Source of the DNA: Candidatus Chloroploca asiatica
GTDB taxonomy: Bacteria; Chloroflexota; Chloroflexia; Chloroflexales; Chloroflexaceae
Direction: 5' to 3'
Length of the DNA: 64,000 bases
NCBI RefSeq assembly: GCF_002532075.1
Contig: NZ_LYXE01000080.1
Span: 1-64,000, forward strand
Shown: positions 26,431 to 34,360 of the stretch, piece after piece
Numbering within the stretch: position 1 is the first letter of the stretch
Layout: each line of letters begins with the position of its first letter
Notes under the pieces: model-generated
What the model was told of the DNA's origin: nothing
What the model saw: the letters and a program-made list of their open reading frames with translations, nothing else
The model's database searches: none
Translations under genes and position numbers: made by a program

Positions 26431-27357
26431 TTACGTAGCGTCTGACGAGCGTTGGAGCAACCGGCGCACGATCAACATCTGGGTCAGCGCGAGGCTACGG
26501 CTATGCTGAGCGGTATCGTCGGTTCGGATCTGCCCAAGATTGACACACTCGGCCAGTTGAAAATCGGGAATACCGACGCCGAGAATCATCGCGGCTGCCG
26601 TCGCTGCTGACTGGCTGATCGTGGCATCAATGGTCACCAGATCGGCGGGCTTGCCATCGTCATCGCGGTCGAGTTGCGTAATGTGCAGGCCGGGCACATT
26701 AGCCTGCTGAAGCCGCGCCAGCAACGGATCGAGTGGGGTCGCACGATCGGCACGGCGCAAGATCAATTCGGCATCAAGATCGGGGTTCGAGCCACTGGGG
26801 CGATCGTGAAAGCGCACCACCACATCGGCCAGCACGCGCTGCACCCGAATAAAGCGCGCCGCGTCACCTTCGCGCCGCTCACGCTGTTCCATCACTTCGG
26901 CAGCCGTATACCCCCGCTCACGCACGTCTCGCGCCAGCCGCCACGCTCGTCGCAGCGCCTGGTCTGGCTCAAGGTAGACCGTCAGATCAAAGAGAGGCAG
27001 CAGATCAGGCAACGCCAGCGTCAACATCCCATATGCCAGCACCAAACCTGTCGCCGCAACCTCTTCGGGGCCACGAAGGGTGCCGGTGCGATGCTCATAG
27101 AAGGGCTTGCGAACCGTGCCGCCGGCGCGCAGGGTCGCAAGGTGCTGCATCATCAATTCGAGATCGTTGGCAGCTGGATCAGCTTCGGTAAGCCCACGGG
27201 CGCGACGATCGGTACGCGAATACCGATAATAGTCATCAAGACAGATCGGCGTCACGCCCTGATTGCCAAGCAGACGCACCACCCCACGCACGAGGGTCGT
27301 CTTGCCGGAAGCCCCATCACCGACAAGCCCTAACATCAATGGCTGCATCGTTTGCAT
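26431..27357 (-). CDS. Uridine kinase / phosphoribulokinase-family P-loop kinase
   Basis: 308 residues from ATG 27357, one base after the transaldolase stop. Walker A GDGASGKTT is close to the start. LDDYYRYSRTDRRARGLTEADP is the PRK/uridine kinase lid with conserved Asp-Asp, and KPFYEHRTG is the substrate region. The C-terminal 100 residues are outside the classical uridine kinase fold. The tight coupling to transaldolase hints at pentose or nucleoside sugar metabolism, and a phosphoribulokinase-like role cannot be excluded. No RuBisCO gene is present in the window. Confidence 0.8.
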   Translation of the reverse strand: MQTMQPLMLGLVGDGASGKTTLVRGVVRLLGNQGVTPICLDDYYRYSRTDRRARGLTEADPAANDLELMMQHLATLRAGGTVRKPFYEHRTGTLRGPEEVAATGLVLAYGMLTLALPDLLPLFDLTVYLEPDQALRRAWRLARDVRERGYTAAEVMEQRERREGDAARFIRVQRVLADVVVRFHDRPSGSNPDLDAELILRRADRATPLDPLLARLQQANVPGLHITQLDRDDDGKPADLVTIDATISQSAATAAAMILGVGIPDFQLAECVNLGQIRTDDTAQHSRSLALTQMLIVRRLLQRSSDAT

Positions 27358-27358
27358 C

Positions 27359-28006
27359 TTAGGTTCGTGATTTCCAATCGGCAAGAAATTGCTCAATCCC
27401 GCGATCAGTCAGTGGATGGCGCATGGCCTGTTGTAGTACCTTGAAAGGGCATGTCGCAATATCGGCCCCGGCAAGCGCCGAATCAATAATATGACGTGGG
27501 TGGCGAATCGACGCCGAGAGGATGAGCGTCGTAATGGCGGGATCCTGGCGATAGATCGTCGCAATTTCGCGGATCAGTTGCATCCCATCAACACCCGTAT
27601 CATCAACCCGCCCAACAAACGGACTAATAATGAAGGCCCCTGCCCGCGCCGCCATCAGCGCCTGGGCTGCGTTGAAACAGAGGGTTACGTTGGTACGGAT
27701 GTCACGTTTCGCCAGTTCATACACCGCCTTGAGACCCTCGGTGGTACTGGGTACCTTGATGATGACATTCGGATGCCAGGCTGCATATTCCAGGCCCTCT
27801 TTGAGCATACCCGGGGCATCGAGCGAGATGGTTTCGGCACTGATGGGCCCATTCACCAGTTCGGCGATCTCGCTAATCGTCTGCTTGAAATCCGCCCCCT
27901 TCTCGCGTGCAATCAGGGTTGGATTGGTCGTGACCCCACTCAAGATACCCCAACTCGCTGCTTCGCGAATCTCATCGAGGTTCGCGGTATCCAGATAGAG
28001 CTGCAT
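27359..28006 (-). CDS. tal: Transaldolase (small TalC/Fsa type)
   Basis: 215 residues, the compact TalC/fructose-6-phosphate aldolase class. [23 protein letters not shown], the Schiff-base Lys in [19 protein letters not shown] and SPFVGRVDD are all present. It transfers dihydroxyacetone units between sugar phosphates in the pentose phosphate pathway; the Fsa activity is an alternative. AAAAGGAG lies before the ATG, with a small GTTGC-ttcg-GCAAC hairpin and a TATAAT (28043-28048, read on minus) upstream. Confidence 0.92.
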   Translation of the reverse strand: MQLYLDTANLDEIREAASWGILSGVTTNPTLIAREKGADFKQTISEIAELVNGPISAETISLDAPGMLKEGLEYAAWHPNVIIKVPSTTEGLKAVYELAKRDIRTNVTLCFNAAQALMAARAGAFIISPFVGRVDDTGVDGMQLIREIATIYRQDPAITTLILSASIRHPRHIIDSALAGADIATCPFKVLQQAMRHPLTDRGIEQFLADWKSRT

Positions 28007-28066
28007 GACGTCTCCTTTTGCGTTGCTTCGGCAACATTTTGGCTATTATAGCATGCTCCTCATTGC

Positions 28067-28096
28067 TTGACGGGCTTGCAACTGATCGGCTACAAT
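28067..28096 (+). promoter_or_regulatory. purL promoter
   Basis: TTGACG (28067-28072), 18-bp spacer, TACAAT (28091-28096). GGAGG at 28123-28127 is the ribosome site for ATG 28136. No riboswitch-like structure was recognised in the short leader. Confidence 0.6.
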
Positions 28097-28135
28097 CGCC
28101 TCCATCCTTGACGATCCCCGCCGGAGGCAAAACCT

Positions 28136-31081
28136 ATGGCTCAGTTCCTGGTCACAGTTGTTCCACGCGAGCCGACCGCGTATCACGAGCAGTTGCATCT
28201 GCTCTATTTGCTTGCTGGTGAAGCGTTGGACGCTGCATCAGTTGCCCGCCTGACCGAAGAGTTGTTGCACGATCCCGTGGTGCAGACAGCGACCTGGTGT
28301 GCGCTCGATCGAGTGGCGCTGGCGACCGAGCCAGTACTGGCTGCGGCTCATATCATTGAGGTCGCCTATCGTCCGGGGGTGACCGATAACGAAGGGGAAA
28401 GTGTGCGTATTGGTGCCCACCGCCTCGGTATCGAAGAGGTAGAACGAGCGCGCGCCCTGCGACGCTATCTCTTGCCGCCCGGCGGCGATCCCGCGCAACG
28501 AGCCAGCGAGCTCGCCATCGACCTGGTGCAGACAACCTTGATCTATCAGCCCGGCGGCGCGTTTGATGAGCGCCTGGGCTTCTATGAAACCCTGCTGGCG
28601 GCCCCAACCGAGCACGCCCTCCATGTGATGGCGGTGCCCTTGCTTGCCGCCGATGATGAAACGTTGCTGCGCATTAGCCGCGAGGGCGTGCTTGCGCTCG
28701 ATCTTGCCGAAATGCGCGCCATCCGCGACTATTTTGCGCACCTCGGGCGCGACCCGAGTGATGGTGAGCTCGAGACGCTGGCTCAGACGTGGAGTGAGCA
28801 TTGCAGCCACAAGACGTTCAAGGCTGAAGTTAGGTACCAACAGGATCTTCGTGGCGAGATCGCAGCGCCGCCCCCCGGGGCTTCAACGCTCTATCCGATG
28901 TGGCACGAGCTTGCCGGTGCGCCGGTGACGATCACGAGTCTGATCCGCCACTATTTGATGACGGCAACCGACACGGTGCTCGCCGACCGCGCGGCGCACA
29001 CCAACGCGCCGTGGGTCTTGAGTGCGTTTGTTGATAACGCGGGTATTCTCGCCTTTACCGATGAGCACGAGGTTTCGTTCAAGGTCGAGACGCACAATCA
29101 TCCGAGTGCGCTGGAACCCTTCGGCGGGGCAAATACGGGGGTCGGTGGGGTGATCCGTGATGTGCTCGGTGTTTCCGCTGAGCCAATCGCGAATACTGAT
29201 GTGCTCTGCTTTGGGATGCCCGATACGCCCCCCGAGCGCTTGCAGCCAGGGGTGTTGCATCCCCAGCGTGTCGCCACCGGGGTTGTTGCTGGCGTGCGCG
29301 ACTACGGCAATAAGCTCGGCATTCCGACGGTGAATGGGGCGGTGCTCTTTGATCCGGGCTACACGGCCAACCCGCTCGTTTATGCCGGCACCGTGGGGTT
29401 GGCCCCACGGGGCTACCATCCCCGCCAGGTTGCCCCAGGGGATGCCGTGGTTGTGCTTGGCGGGCGCACGGGGCGCGATGGCATTCACGGGGCGACGTTT
29501 AGCAGTATCGAGTTGACCCACGACACAGCAACTACCGTCGGGAGTGCAGTGCAGATCGGCGACCCAATTACCGAAAAGAATATGCTTGATGTGTTGCTGC
29601 AGGCCCGTGACCGTCGCCTCTACAGCGCCATTACCGACTGTGGCGCGGGCGGGCTCTCTTCAGCGGTTGGCGAAATGGGCGCCGAGTGCGGCGCAACGGT
29701 GGAACTATCACGAGTACCGCTGAAGTACGCCGGTTTGCAACCCTGGGAAGTCTGGCTCTCAGAGGCGCAGGAGCGCATGGTGCTTGCCGTCCCCCATGCG
29801 AACCTCGATGAATTCCTGGCGCTCTGCGCAGCCGAGGATGTCGAGGCAACGGTGATCGGGCAATTCACCAACGACAAACATCTGCGGGTCACGCACAGTG
29901 GGCTCAATGTGGTTGATCTCACGATGGACTTTCTGCACGATGGAAGGCCCCAACGCATCCTTGAGGCCCGCTGGTCGGGGGAAGGAAAAACCGCCCCTCT
30001 ACCGGCAACCGCCCCGTCCGACCAAAGTGCGGGCGATCTCCTGATGGCCTTGCTCGCACACCCCAATATTGCCTCAAAAGAGGCCATCGTGCGCACCTAC
30101 GATCACGAAGTGCGTGGCGCAACGGTGATCAAGCCACTGGTCGGGGCACAGATGGATGGCCCCGGCAATGCGGCAGTGTTGCAACCCGTGCCAACGACAA
30201 CCCGTGGCCTCGCCCTTGGATGTGGCATCAATCCACGTTACGGGTACATTGATCCCTACTGGATGGCGCTCGCCGTGGTTGACGAGGCCCTGCGCAACGT
30301 CGTTGCCGTCGGCGGCGACCCCGCACAGACAGCGATCCTCGACAATTTCTGCTGGGGCGATCCACGCCAACCTGATCGTATGGCCGGGTTGGTGCGCGCC
30401 ACCGCAGGTTGTTATGATGCCGCCGTCGCCTTTGGCACGCCCTTTATCTCGGGCAAAGACTCGCTCAACAACGAGTACCGTGACGCTGAGGGCAACCGGG
30501 TCGCCATTCCACCGACGCTGCTCGTCTCGGCGCTGGCCTTTGTACCCGATGTACGCCACTGCGTCACGATGGATCTCAAGCACCCAGGCAATGCGCTCTA
30601 TCTTGTCGGCACGACACAGGCTGAACTCGGGGGCAGTCACCTCGGCCTCGTGGATGCCCATGCGTATCCCGGTAGCACCCAAGTGCCCCGGGTCGACCTA
30701 GAGACAGCGCGCACAACCTTCAAGGCCATGCATGCGGCGATCAAAGGCGGACTGGTCGCCGCCTGCCACGACCTGAGTGAGGGCGGGCTTGGCGTGGCCG
30801 CTGCCGAGATGGTCATTGCGGGCCAGCTTGGGCTCGACCTGACGCTTGATCCGATCTTGCTGCCCGAAGGCGTCGTCGTCACCTTGTACAGCGAAAGTCC
30901 GAGTCGTTTTCTGATCGAAGTGCCGGTAGAAGAGCGTGAAGCTTTTGAAGACACCTTGCGCGGGGTGCCGCTGGTGCGTCTTGGGCGGGTGACCGTTGAA
31001 CCACACCTGCGGATCGAAGCCGAGGGGGCGAGCGTGCTTGACCTGCCGGTTGAAGCATTACGCACAGCGTGGAAGAGGTAA
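28136..31081 (+). CDS. purL: Phosphoribosylformylglycinamidine synthase PurL with PurS-like N-terminus
   Basis: 981 residues, between the ~740 of small PurL and ~1300 of large PurL. Residues 1-115 look like a PurS-type module (HIIEVAYRPGVTDNEGESVRIGAHRLGI). The ATP/FGAM synthase core starts near 200 (TWSEHCSHKTFKAEV, the catalytic His segment), with VETHNHPSALEPFGGANTG, GGRTGRDGIHGATF and SEAQERM, then a second half with GDPAQTAILDN, GKDSLNNEY and HDLSEGGLGVA. No glutaminase domain is present, so ammonia must come from the separate PurQ (1911-2702). No stand-alone purS was found. Confidence 0.93.
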   Translation: MAQFLVTVVPREPTAYHEQLHLLYLLAGEALDAASVARLTEELLHDPVVQTATWCALDRVALATEPVLAAAHIIEVAYRPGVTDNEGESVRIGAHRLGIEEVERARALRRYLLPPGGDPAQRASELAIDLVQTTLIYQPGGAFDERLGFYETLLAAPTEHALHVMAVPLLAADDETLLRISREGVLALDLAEMRAIRDYFAHLGRDPSDGELETLAQTWSEHCSHKTFKAEVRYQQDLRGEIAAPPPGASTLYPMWHELAGAPVTITSLIRHYLMTATDTVLADRAAHTNAPWVLSAFVDNAGILAFTDEHEVSFKVETHNHPSALEPFGGANTGVGGVIRDVLGVSAEPIANTDVLCFGMPDTPPERLQPGVLHPQRVATGVVAGVRDYGNKLGIPTVNGAVLFDPGYTANPLVYAGTVGLAPRGYHPRQVAPGDAVVVLGGRTGRDGIHGATFSSIELTHDTATTVGSAVQIGDPITEKNMLDVLLQARDRRLYSAITDCGAGGLSSAVGEMGAECGATVELSRVPLKYAGLQPWEVWLSEAQERMVLAVPHANLDEFLALCAAEDVEATVIGQFTNDKHLRVTHSGLNVVDLTMDFLHDGRPQRILEARWSGEGKTAPLPATAPSDQSAGDLLMALLAHPNIASKEAIVRTYDHEVRGATVIKPLVGAQMDGPGNAAVLQPVPTTTRGLALGCGINPRYGYIDPYWMALAVVDEALRNVVAVGGDPAQTAILDNFCWGDPRQPDRMAGLVRATAGCYDAAVAFGTPFISGKDSLNNEYRDAEGNRVAIPPTLLVSALAFVPDVRHCVTMDLKHPGNALYLVGTTQAELGGSHLGLVDAHAYPGSTQVPRVDLETARTTFKAMHAAIKGGLVAACHDLSEGGLGVAAAEMVIAGQLGLDLTLDPILLPEGVVVTLYSESPSRFLIEVPVEEREAFEDTLRGVPLVRLGRVTVEPHLRIEAEGASVLDLPVEALRTAWKR

Positions 31082-31097
31082 GGGGGAGGGAGAAGCA

Positions 31098-31150
31098 TTG
31101 CTTTGCGGGTAACACGGCCAGCTTGACGAGCCGTTGTGCCCGCAAAGCAA
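31098..31150. repeat. Long hairpin between purL and the DUF1444 gene
   Basis: TTGCTTTGCGGG (31098-31109) pairs with CCCGCAAAGCAA (31139-31150); an inner CGGC/GCCG also pairs. It could be a purL terminator or a palindromic repeat. Confidence 0.6.
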
Positions 31151-31187
31151 CCGGTTTGAAGAGTGGCAGCCTCGATGTGGTGAAAGT

Positions 31188-31760
31188 ATGCGTGAATATC
31201 CTATCTTTGATGAACTACGGCAGCGGGTCTACCCGATGCTCAAACCGATCCAGTTGCTCGTGGCGGTTCGCGAGCGCAAGCTCCCGATGATTGTCTACCG
31301 CCCCTTTTTGGCGGATCTGATCATTACCTACGTGATTGACGAACAGGCGAGCATTGCCTATCTCAATGAAGATCATCTGGAACGCTGGGAACTAGCGGAA
31401 CATGACCTCCACACGACGGCGATCGACAATCTGCGCGAGCGCACCGAAGAAAAGACCAGTTACACGATAGCTGGTGAGGGGGCTTCGCGACTTCTGATCT
31501 ATAATACGCTTGATGGGTTTGATGCAACCCGTCTGCTCTTGCCGAAGCTGCTCGAACGCCATCGCATCGATTTTCCTGGGCAGATAGTGATCGGGATTCC
31601 CAATCGCGACTTTCTGATTGCGTTTAGCGATGCTGACCGCGAGATTCTGACCAACATCGCCCATCAGATCCAACTTGATGCTGCCCAACGCGACCACGGG
31701 CTGACCGATCAGCTCTTTACCCTGCGTGGAGGCCAGATACGTGAGTATGAGTGGGAGTAG
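31188..31760 (+). CDS. DUF1444 (YtpQ-like) protein
   Basis: 190 residues from ATG 31188, the start that gives the family-like N-terminus (MREYPIFDELRQRVYPMLKP). Residues LLVAVRERKLPMIVYRPFLADLIITYVID and VIGIPNRDFLIAFSD fit the DUF1444/YtpQ family. Soluble, no motif of known catalysis. It shares strand with the following membrane protein and aat genes but is separated by 66 bp. Confidence 0.78.
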   Translation: MREYPIFDELRQRVYPMLKPIQLLVAVRERKLPMIVYRPFLADLIITYVIDEQASIAYLNEDHLERWELAEHDLHTTAIDNLRERTEEKTSYTIAGEGASRLLIYNTLDGFDATRLLLPKLLERHRIDFPGQIVIGIPNRDFLIAFSDADREILTNIAHQIQLDAAQRDHGLTDQLFTLRGGQIREYEWE

Positions 31761-31826
31761 CAGCGTCGACGCACGCCTCTGTGCTTTTACCAGGGTGGGA
31801 CTCAACCTGACCTGTCGCAACGGCTT

Positions 31827-32555
31827 ATGAGCGAATTTCTAACGATTCTCCTGTTGCTGATCTGGTATGCAGCCATCGGCTCTTTCAGTTGGACGCAACG
31901 CACGCCCATCTACCTCTTTACGCTGCTCGCCGGTCATGTGAGCGCCCTGGCTATCCCCCTCTGGAGCGCTGTGTATGGTCTTGAGTATCGCCTTGATGTG
32001 GTGACGGTTCAAATCCTGGCCGCTGAACCTGTTCCTTTAGGTATTATGTTAAGTAGCGCCTGGTTAATCCCCCTACCGGCTCTAGCGGTCTTTACGCTCT
32101 ACCGATTCCGCTGGTGGTTCCCGGGCCAGTTCACCGGTCTCCTCACCTATCTGGTCTTTCTGCTCTACCACCTGCTCATCGAAGTGGTTGGTATGCGCCT
32201 CGGGTTCTGGAGCTACGCAAGCAACGGCGAACTGCCACTCGGGTTCAGTACGTCGGTTCTCGCGGCAATGATGGCGAGCATGATCAGCTACGGTCTGCTC
32301 TACCTGTTGCTGGTCGTGCAGCGTTTTGCGTGGTCAAGCATGCTCATCGCGTTACTTCCAGCGATCCTGGGCTTGAGTCTGCTGATCTACGGTGTGTTGG
32401 GGGCGCCACTCTGGCTGGCGCTGGTGCTGAACGGGGCCGACTGGACGATCACGGCCGGCCTGGCGAGCACGTTGCTCTTGCTCATCTGGGGGGGACAGAT
32501 TATCACCAGAGGGCTCAAGCAGACTGAAGAGAGGCGTGGCGAGGGTCGGCGGTGA
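31827..32555 (+). CDS. Polytopic membrane protein of unknown function
   Basis: 242 residues with about seven hydrophobic helices and a basic C-terminal tail (KQTEERRGEGRR). I do not recognise a family with certainty. The central HLLIEVVGMRLGFWSYA is the only motif-like stretch and loosely recalls carotenoid-biosynthesis membrane proteins of the DUF422 type. Its stop overlaps the aat start (GTGA), so the two are translationally coupled. Confidence 0.75.
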   Translation: MSEFLTILLLLIWYAAIGSFSWTQRTPIYLFTLLAGHVSALAIPLWSAVYGLEYRLDVVTVQILAAEPVPLGIMLSSAWLIPLPALAVFTLYRFRWWFPGQFTGLLTYLVFLLYHLLIEVVGMRLGFWSYASNGELPLGFSTSVLAAMMASMISYGLLYLLLVVQRFAWSSMLIALLPAILGLSLLIYGVLGAPLWLALVLNGADWTITAGLASTLLLLIWGGQIITRGLKQTEERRGEGRR

Positions 32556-33139
32556 CACGCTTAACGCCTGACATGCTGATCGCGGCGTATAGCCAGGGCA
32601 TCTTTCCGATGGCGGATGAAGACGGTGCCATTGGCTGGTACGAACCCAGAACCCGAGCCATTATCCCCCTGGACGGGTTTGTCGTACCGCGACGACTGGC
32701 GCGAACCATACGCAGCGGGCGCTTTGAGGTGCGGTACGACACGGCCTTTCGCGACGTGATGCGGGCCTGTGCCGAACCAGCCCCGGGCCGCGAGCAGACC
32801 TGGATTAGCGACGAGATGATCGAGGCCTACACCGTGTTGCAGCAACTCGGCTTTGCGCACAGCGTCGAATGCTGGCGTAACAACCAACTTGTCGGGGGGC
32901 TGTACGGGGTCGCCGTTGGCGGCCTCTTTGCGGGCGAGAGCATGTTTCACTACGAGCGTGATGCGAGCAAAGTGGCGCTGGTGCATTTGGTCGAACGGCT
33001 GCATGCCGGGGGCTTTGTTTTGCTCGATTCGCAGTACATTGTGGGCGACCATATGCTACAATTCGGTACCATCGAGATCTCACGTCATGAATACCATCGC
33101 CGTCTGCGCGCAGCCTTGCGTGTCGCGGCCCGCTTTTAA
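32552..33139 (+). CDS. aat: Leucyl/phenylalanyl-tRNA-protein transferase
   Basis: 195 residues, GTG start overlapping the previous stop. LTPDMLIAAYSQGIFPMADE, WYEPRTRAIIPLD, TWISDEMIEAY, SVECWRNNQLVGGLYG and FAGESMFH are the Aat core motifs. It adds Leu or Phe to proteins with N-terminal Arg/Lys (and Met in some cases), marking them for ClpS/ClpAP. It is shorter than the E. coli enzyme (234), as in many non-proteobacteria. Confidence 0.93.
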   Translation: MTRLTPDMLIAAYSQGIFPMADEDGAIGWYEPRTRAIIPLDGFVVPRRLARTIRSGRFEVRYDTAFRDVMRACAEPAPGREQTWISDEMIEAYTVLQQLGFAHSVECWRNNQLVGGLYGVAVGGLFAGESMFHYERDASKVALVHLVERLHAGGFVLLDSQYIVGDHMLQFGTIEISRHEYHRRLRAALRVAARF

Positions 33140-33145
33140 GGTACT

Positions 33146-33358
33146 ATGGACGATCTGCTGCTTGAAGAATACGAACTGTGCGCAGCCTTGCGCACCTGGC
33201 TGGAACAGGCTCCGCCAACCGCGTTTGCGGTCTCGCTTGAACGGCTCAGCGATGGGCGCGTGTTGCTGCGCCCATTACCTGAAGCAAGCCCGGAATTGCT
33301 CGCCCGCCTGCGCATCACGATGGCAAAATATCGTGAAGCGCTGATGAACCTGACCTGA
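33146..33358 (+). CDS. Small protein in front of two Doc-type genes, antitoxin candidate
   Basis: 70 residues. AAGG lies before the ATG; the gene begins 6 bp after aat and ends 5 bp before the first Doc gene. Acidic N-terminus (MDDLLLEEYEL), no membrane segment, and no recognised DNA-binding fold (Phd-type helices not evident). Position is the only evidence for an antitoxin role. Confidence 0.5.
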   Translation: MDDLLLEEYELCAALRTWLEQAPPTAFAVSLERLSDGRVLLRPLPEASPELLARLRITMAKYREALMNLT

Positions 33359-33363
33359 CACCT

Positions 33364-33756
33364 ATGCACTATCTGGACGCAACCGACCTCCTCATTATCC
33401 ATCAAGCGCTGATCGAGCAGTTTGGCGGGATGCCCGGCATTACCGAGGCGGGCTTTGCCCGTCTGCAAGCTGCCGCCGCGACGCCGCAACAAAGCATGTT
33501 TGAGATCGATTTATATCCTGATCTGGCGAGCAAGATCGGGGCGTTGGCCTATGCGCTTATTCGCGGGCATCCCTTTTCGGATGGGAATAAACGAGTTGCT
33601 GTTGTGGCGCTTGACCTGATGGCAACGCTAAATGGGGCGCGTCTCACCGCGAGTAACGACGAGATGTATACCCTGGCGATTGAGGCAGCTGAACATCGCG
33701 CACGTGCCGAGGTCATTGCCTGGGTACGTGAACATCTGATGGTGACAAACGCATGA
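33364..33756 (+). CDS. Death-on-curing (Doc)-family protein 1
   Basis: 130 residues, almost exactly the length of P1 Doc. Motif HPFSDGNKR in the consensus form HxFx(D/E)GNKR; the GNK in place of GNGR marks the Doc class, which phosphorylates EF-Tu in the studied case. N-terminal LDATDLLIIHQALIEQFGG fits Doc family helix 1. The stop overlaps the next start (ATGA). Stand-alone toxins of this class need an antitoxin, and only the preceding small gene is available. Confidence 0.88.
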   Translation: MHYLDATDLLIIHQALIEQFGGMPGITEAGFARLQAAAATPQQSMFEIDLYPDLASKIGALAYALIRGHPFSDGNKRVAVVALDLMATLNGARLTASNDEMYTLAIEAAEHRARAEVIAWVREHLMVTNA

Positions 33757-34166
33757 CCAACCATATTACACTGGGTGATCTGGTAGATATTCGTGACCGT
33801 ATTGCCGTCGATGATCCATGGCGTTTCGAGATCGTCAACCCCTCGGGGTTACTCTCGGCGCTGACGACACCCTTTCAATCCGCCTTTGGGCAAGAATCGT
33901 TTCCCAGTCTCGCTGACAAGGCTGCCGCCCTCGTCTTTCTACTGATTGCGAATCACCCCTTTCGTGACGGCAACAAACGCATCGCTGGCGAGGCGATGCG
34001 GCTCTTTCTCAGTCGCAATGGCCTGGCCTTGCAAGCAACCAGCGAGGATCTTGATGCCCTGACGAGGCTTGCCACGACGACCCACGACCCCCGTGATCAC
34101 GTGCTCACCACCTGGATCATGCAACACACCATGACAGCCCCCCCAGGTGCGCCTGCTGTCCTGTGA
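33753..34166 (+). CDS. Death-on-curing (Doc)-family protein 2
   Basis: 137 residues, with start overlapping the Doc-1 stop by 4 bp. Motif HPFRDGNKR, then IAGEAMRLFLSRNG. It differs from Doc-1 through most of the sequence, so this is not a recent duplication. It lacks the N-terminal Doc-1-like helix pattern (starts ITLGDLVDIRDRIAVDDPWRFEIVNPSGL). The stop is followed by a perfect hairpin at 34179-34225. Confidence 0.85.
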   Translation: MTNHITLGDLVDIRDRIAVDDPWRFEIVNPSGLLSALTTPFQSAFGQESFPSLADKAAALVFLLIANHPFRDGNKRIAGEAMRLFLSRNGLALQATSEDLDALTRLATTTHDPRDHVLTTWIMQHTMTAPPGAPAVL

Positions 34167-34178
34167 CGTGAGACGTAC

Positions 34179-34225
34179 GTTGCCGGGAGGTGTGGGCGGC
34201 TTCGCTGGCGACACCTCCCGGCAAC
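34179..34225 (+). terminator. Terminator after the Doc pair
   Basis: Perfect 15-bp arms GTTGCCGGGAGGTGT / ACACCTCCCGGCAAC with a 17-nt loop. No T tract, so factor-independent termination is not certain. Confidence 0.6.
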
Positions 34226-34287
34226 GATCTACACCCGTCGCCAGATGGGGAATATGTCACAAATCCCGGTTTCGTGCCATAAATCTT

Positions 34288-34316
34288 TTGACATTTGGCG
34301 ATCAGGGCGTTATAGT
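34288..34316 (+). promoter_or_regulatory. ppdK promoter
   Basis: TTGACA (34288-34293), 17-bp spacer, TATAGT (34311-34316): close to the sigma-70 consensus. Leader of about 38 nt to the ATG at 34361. Confidence 0.75.
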
Positions 34317-34360
34317 TTGAGATGGTTTTCAAGACTACGCCATCAGGAGCAGGAGGCTCT

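Noticed and set aside
28007-28135. Purine riboswitch before purL
   Set aside because: Leader too short and no purine aptamer core (paired loops with conserved pyrimidine junction) was visible.
31098-31150. tRNA-like cloverleaf
   Set aside because: Simple long hairpin; no anticodon arm, no T-arm GTTCRA box, and no CCA end.
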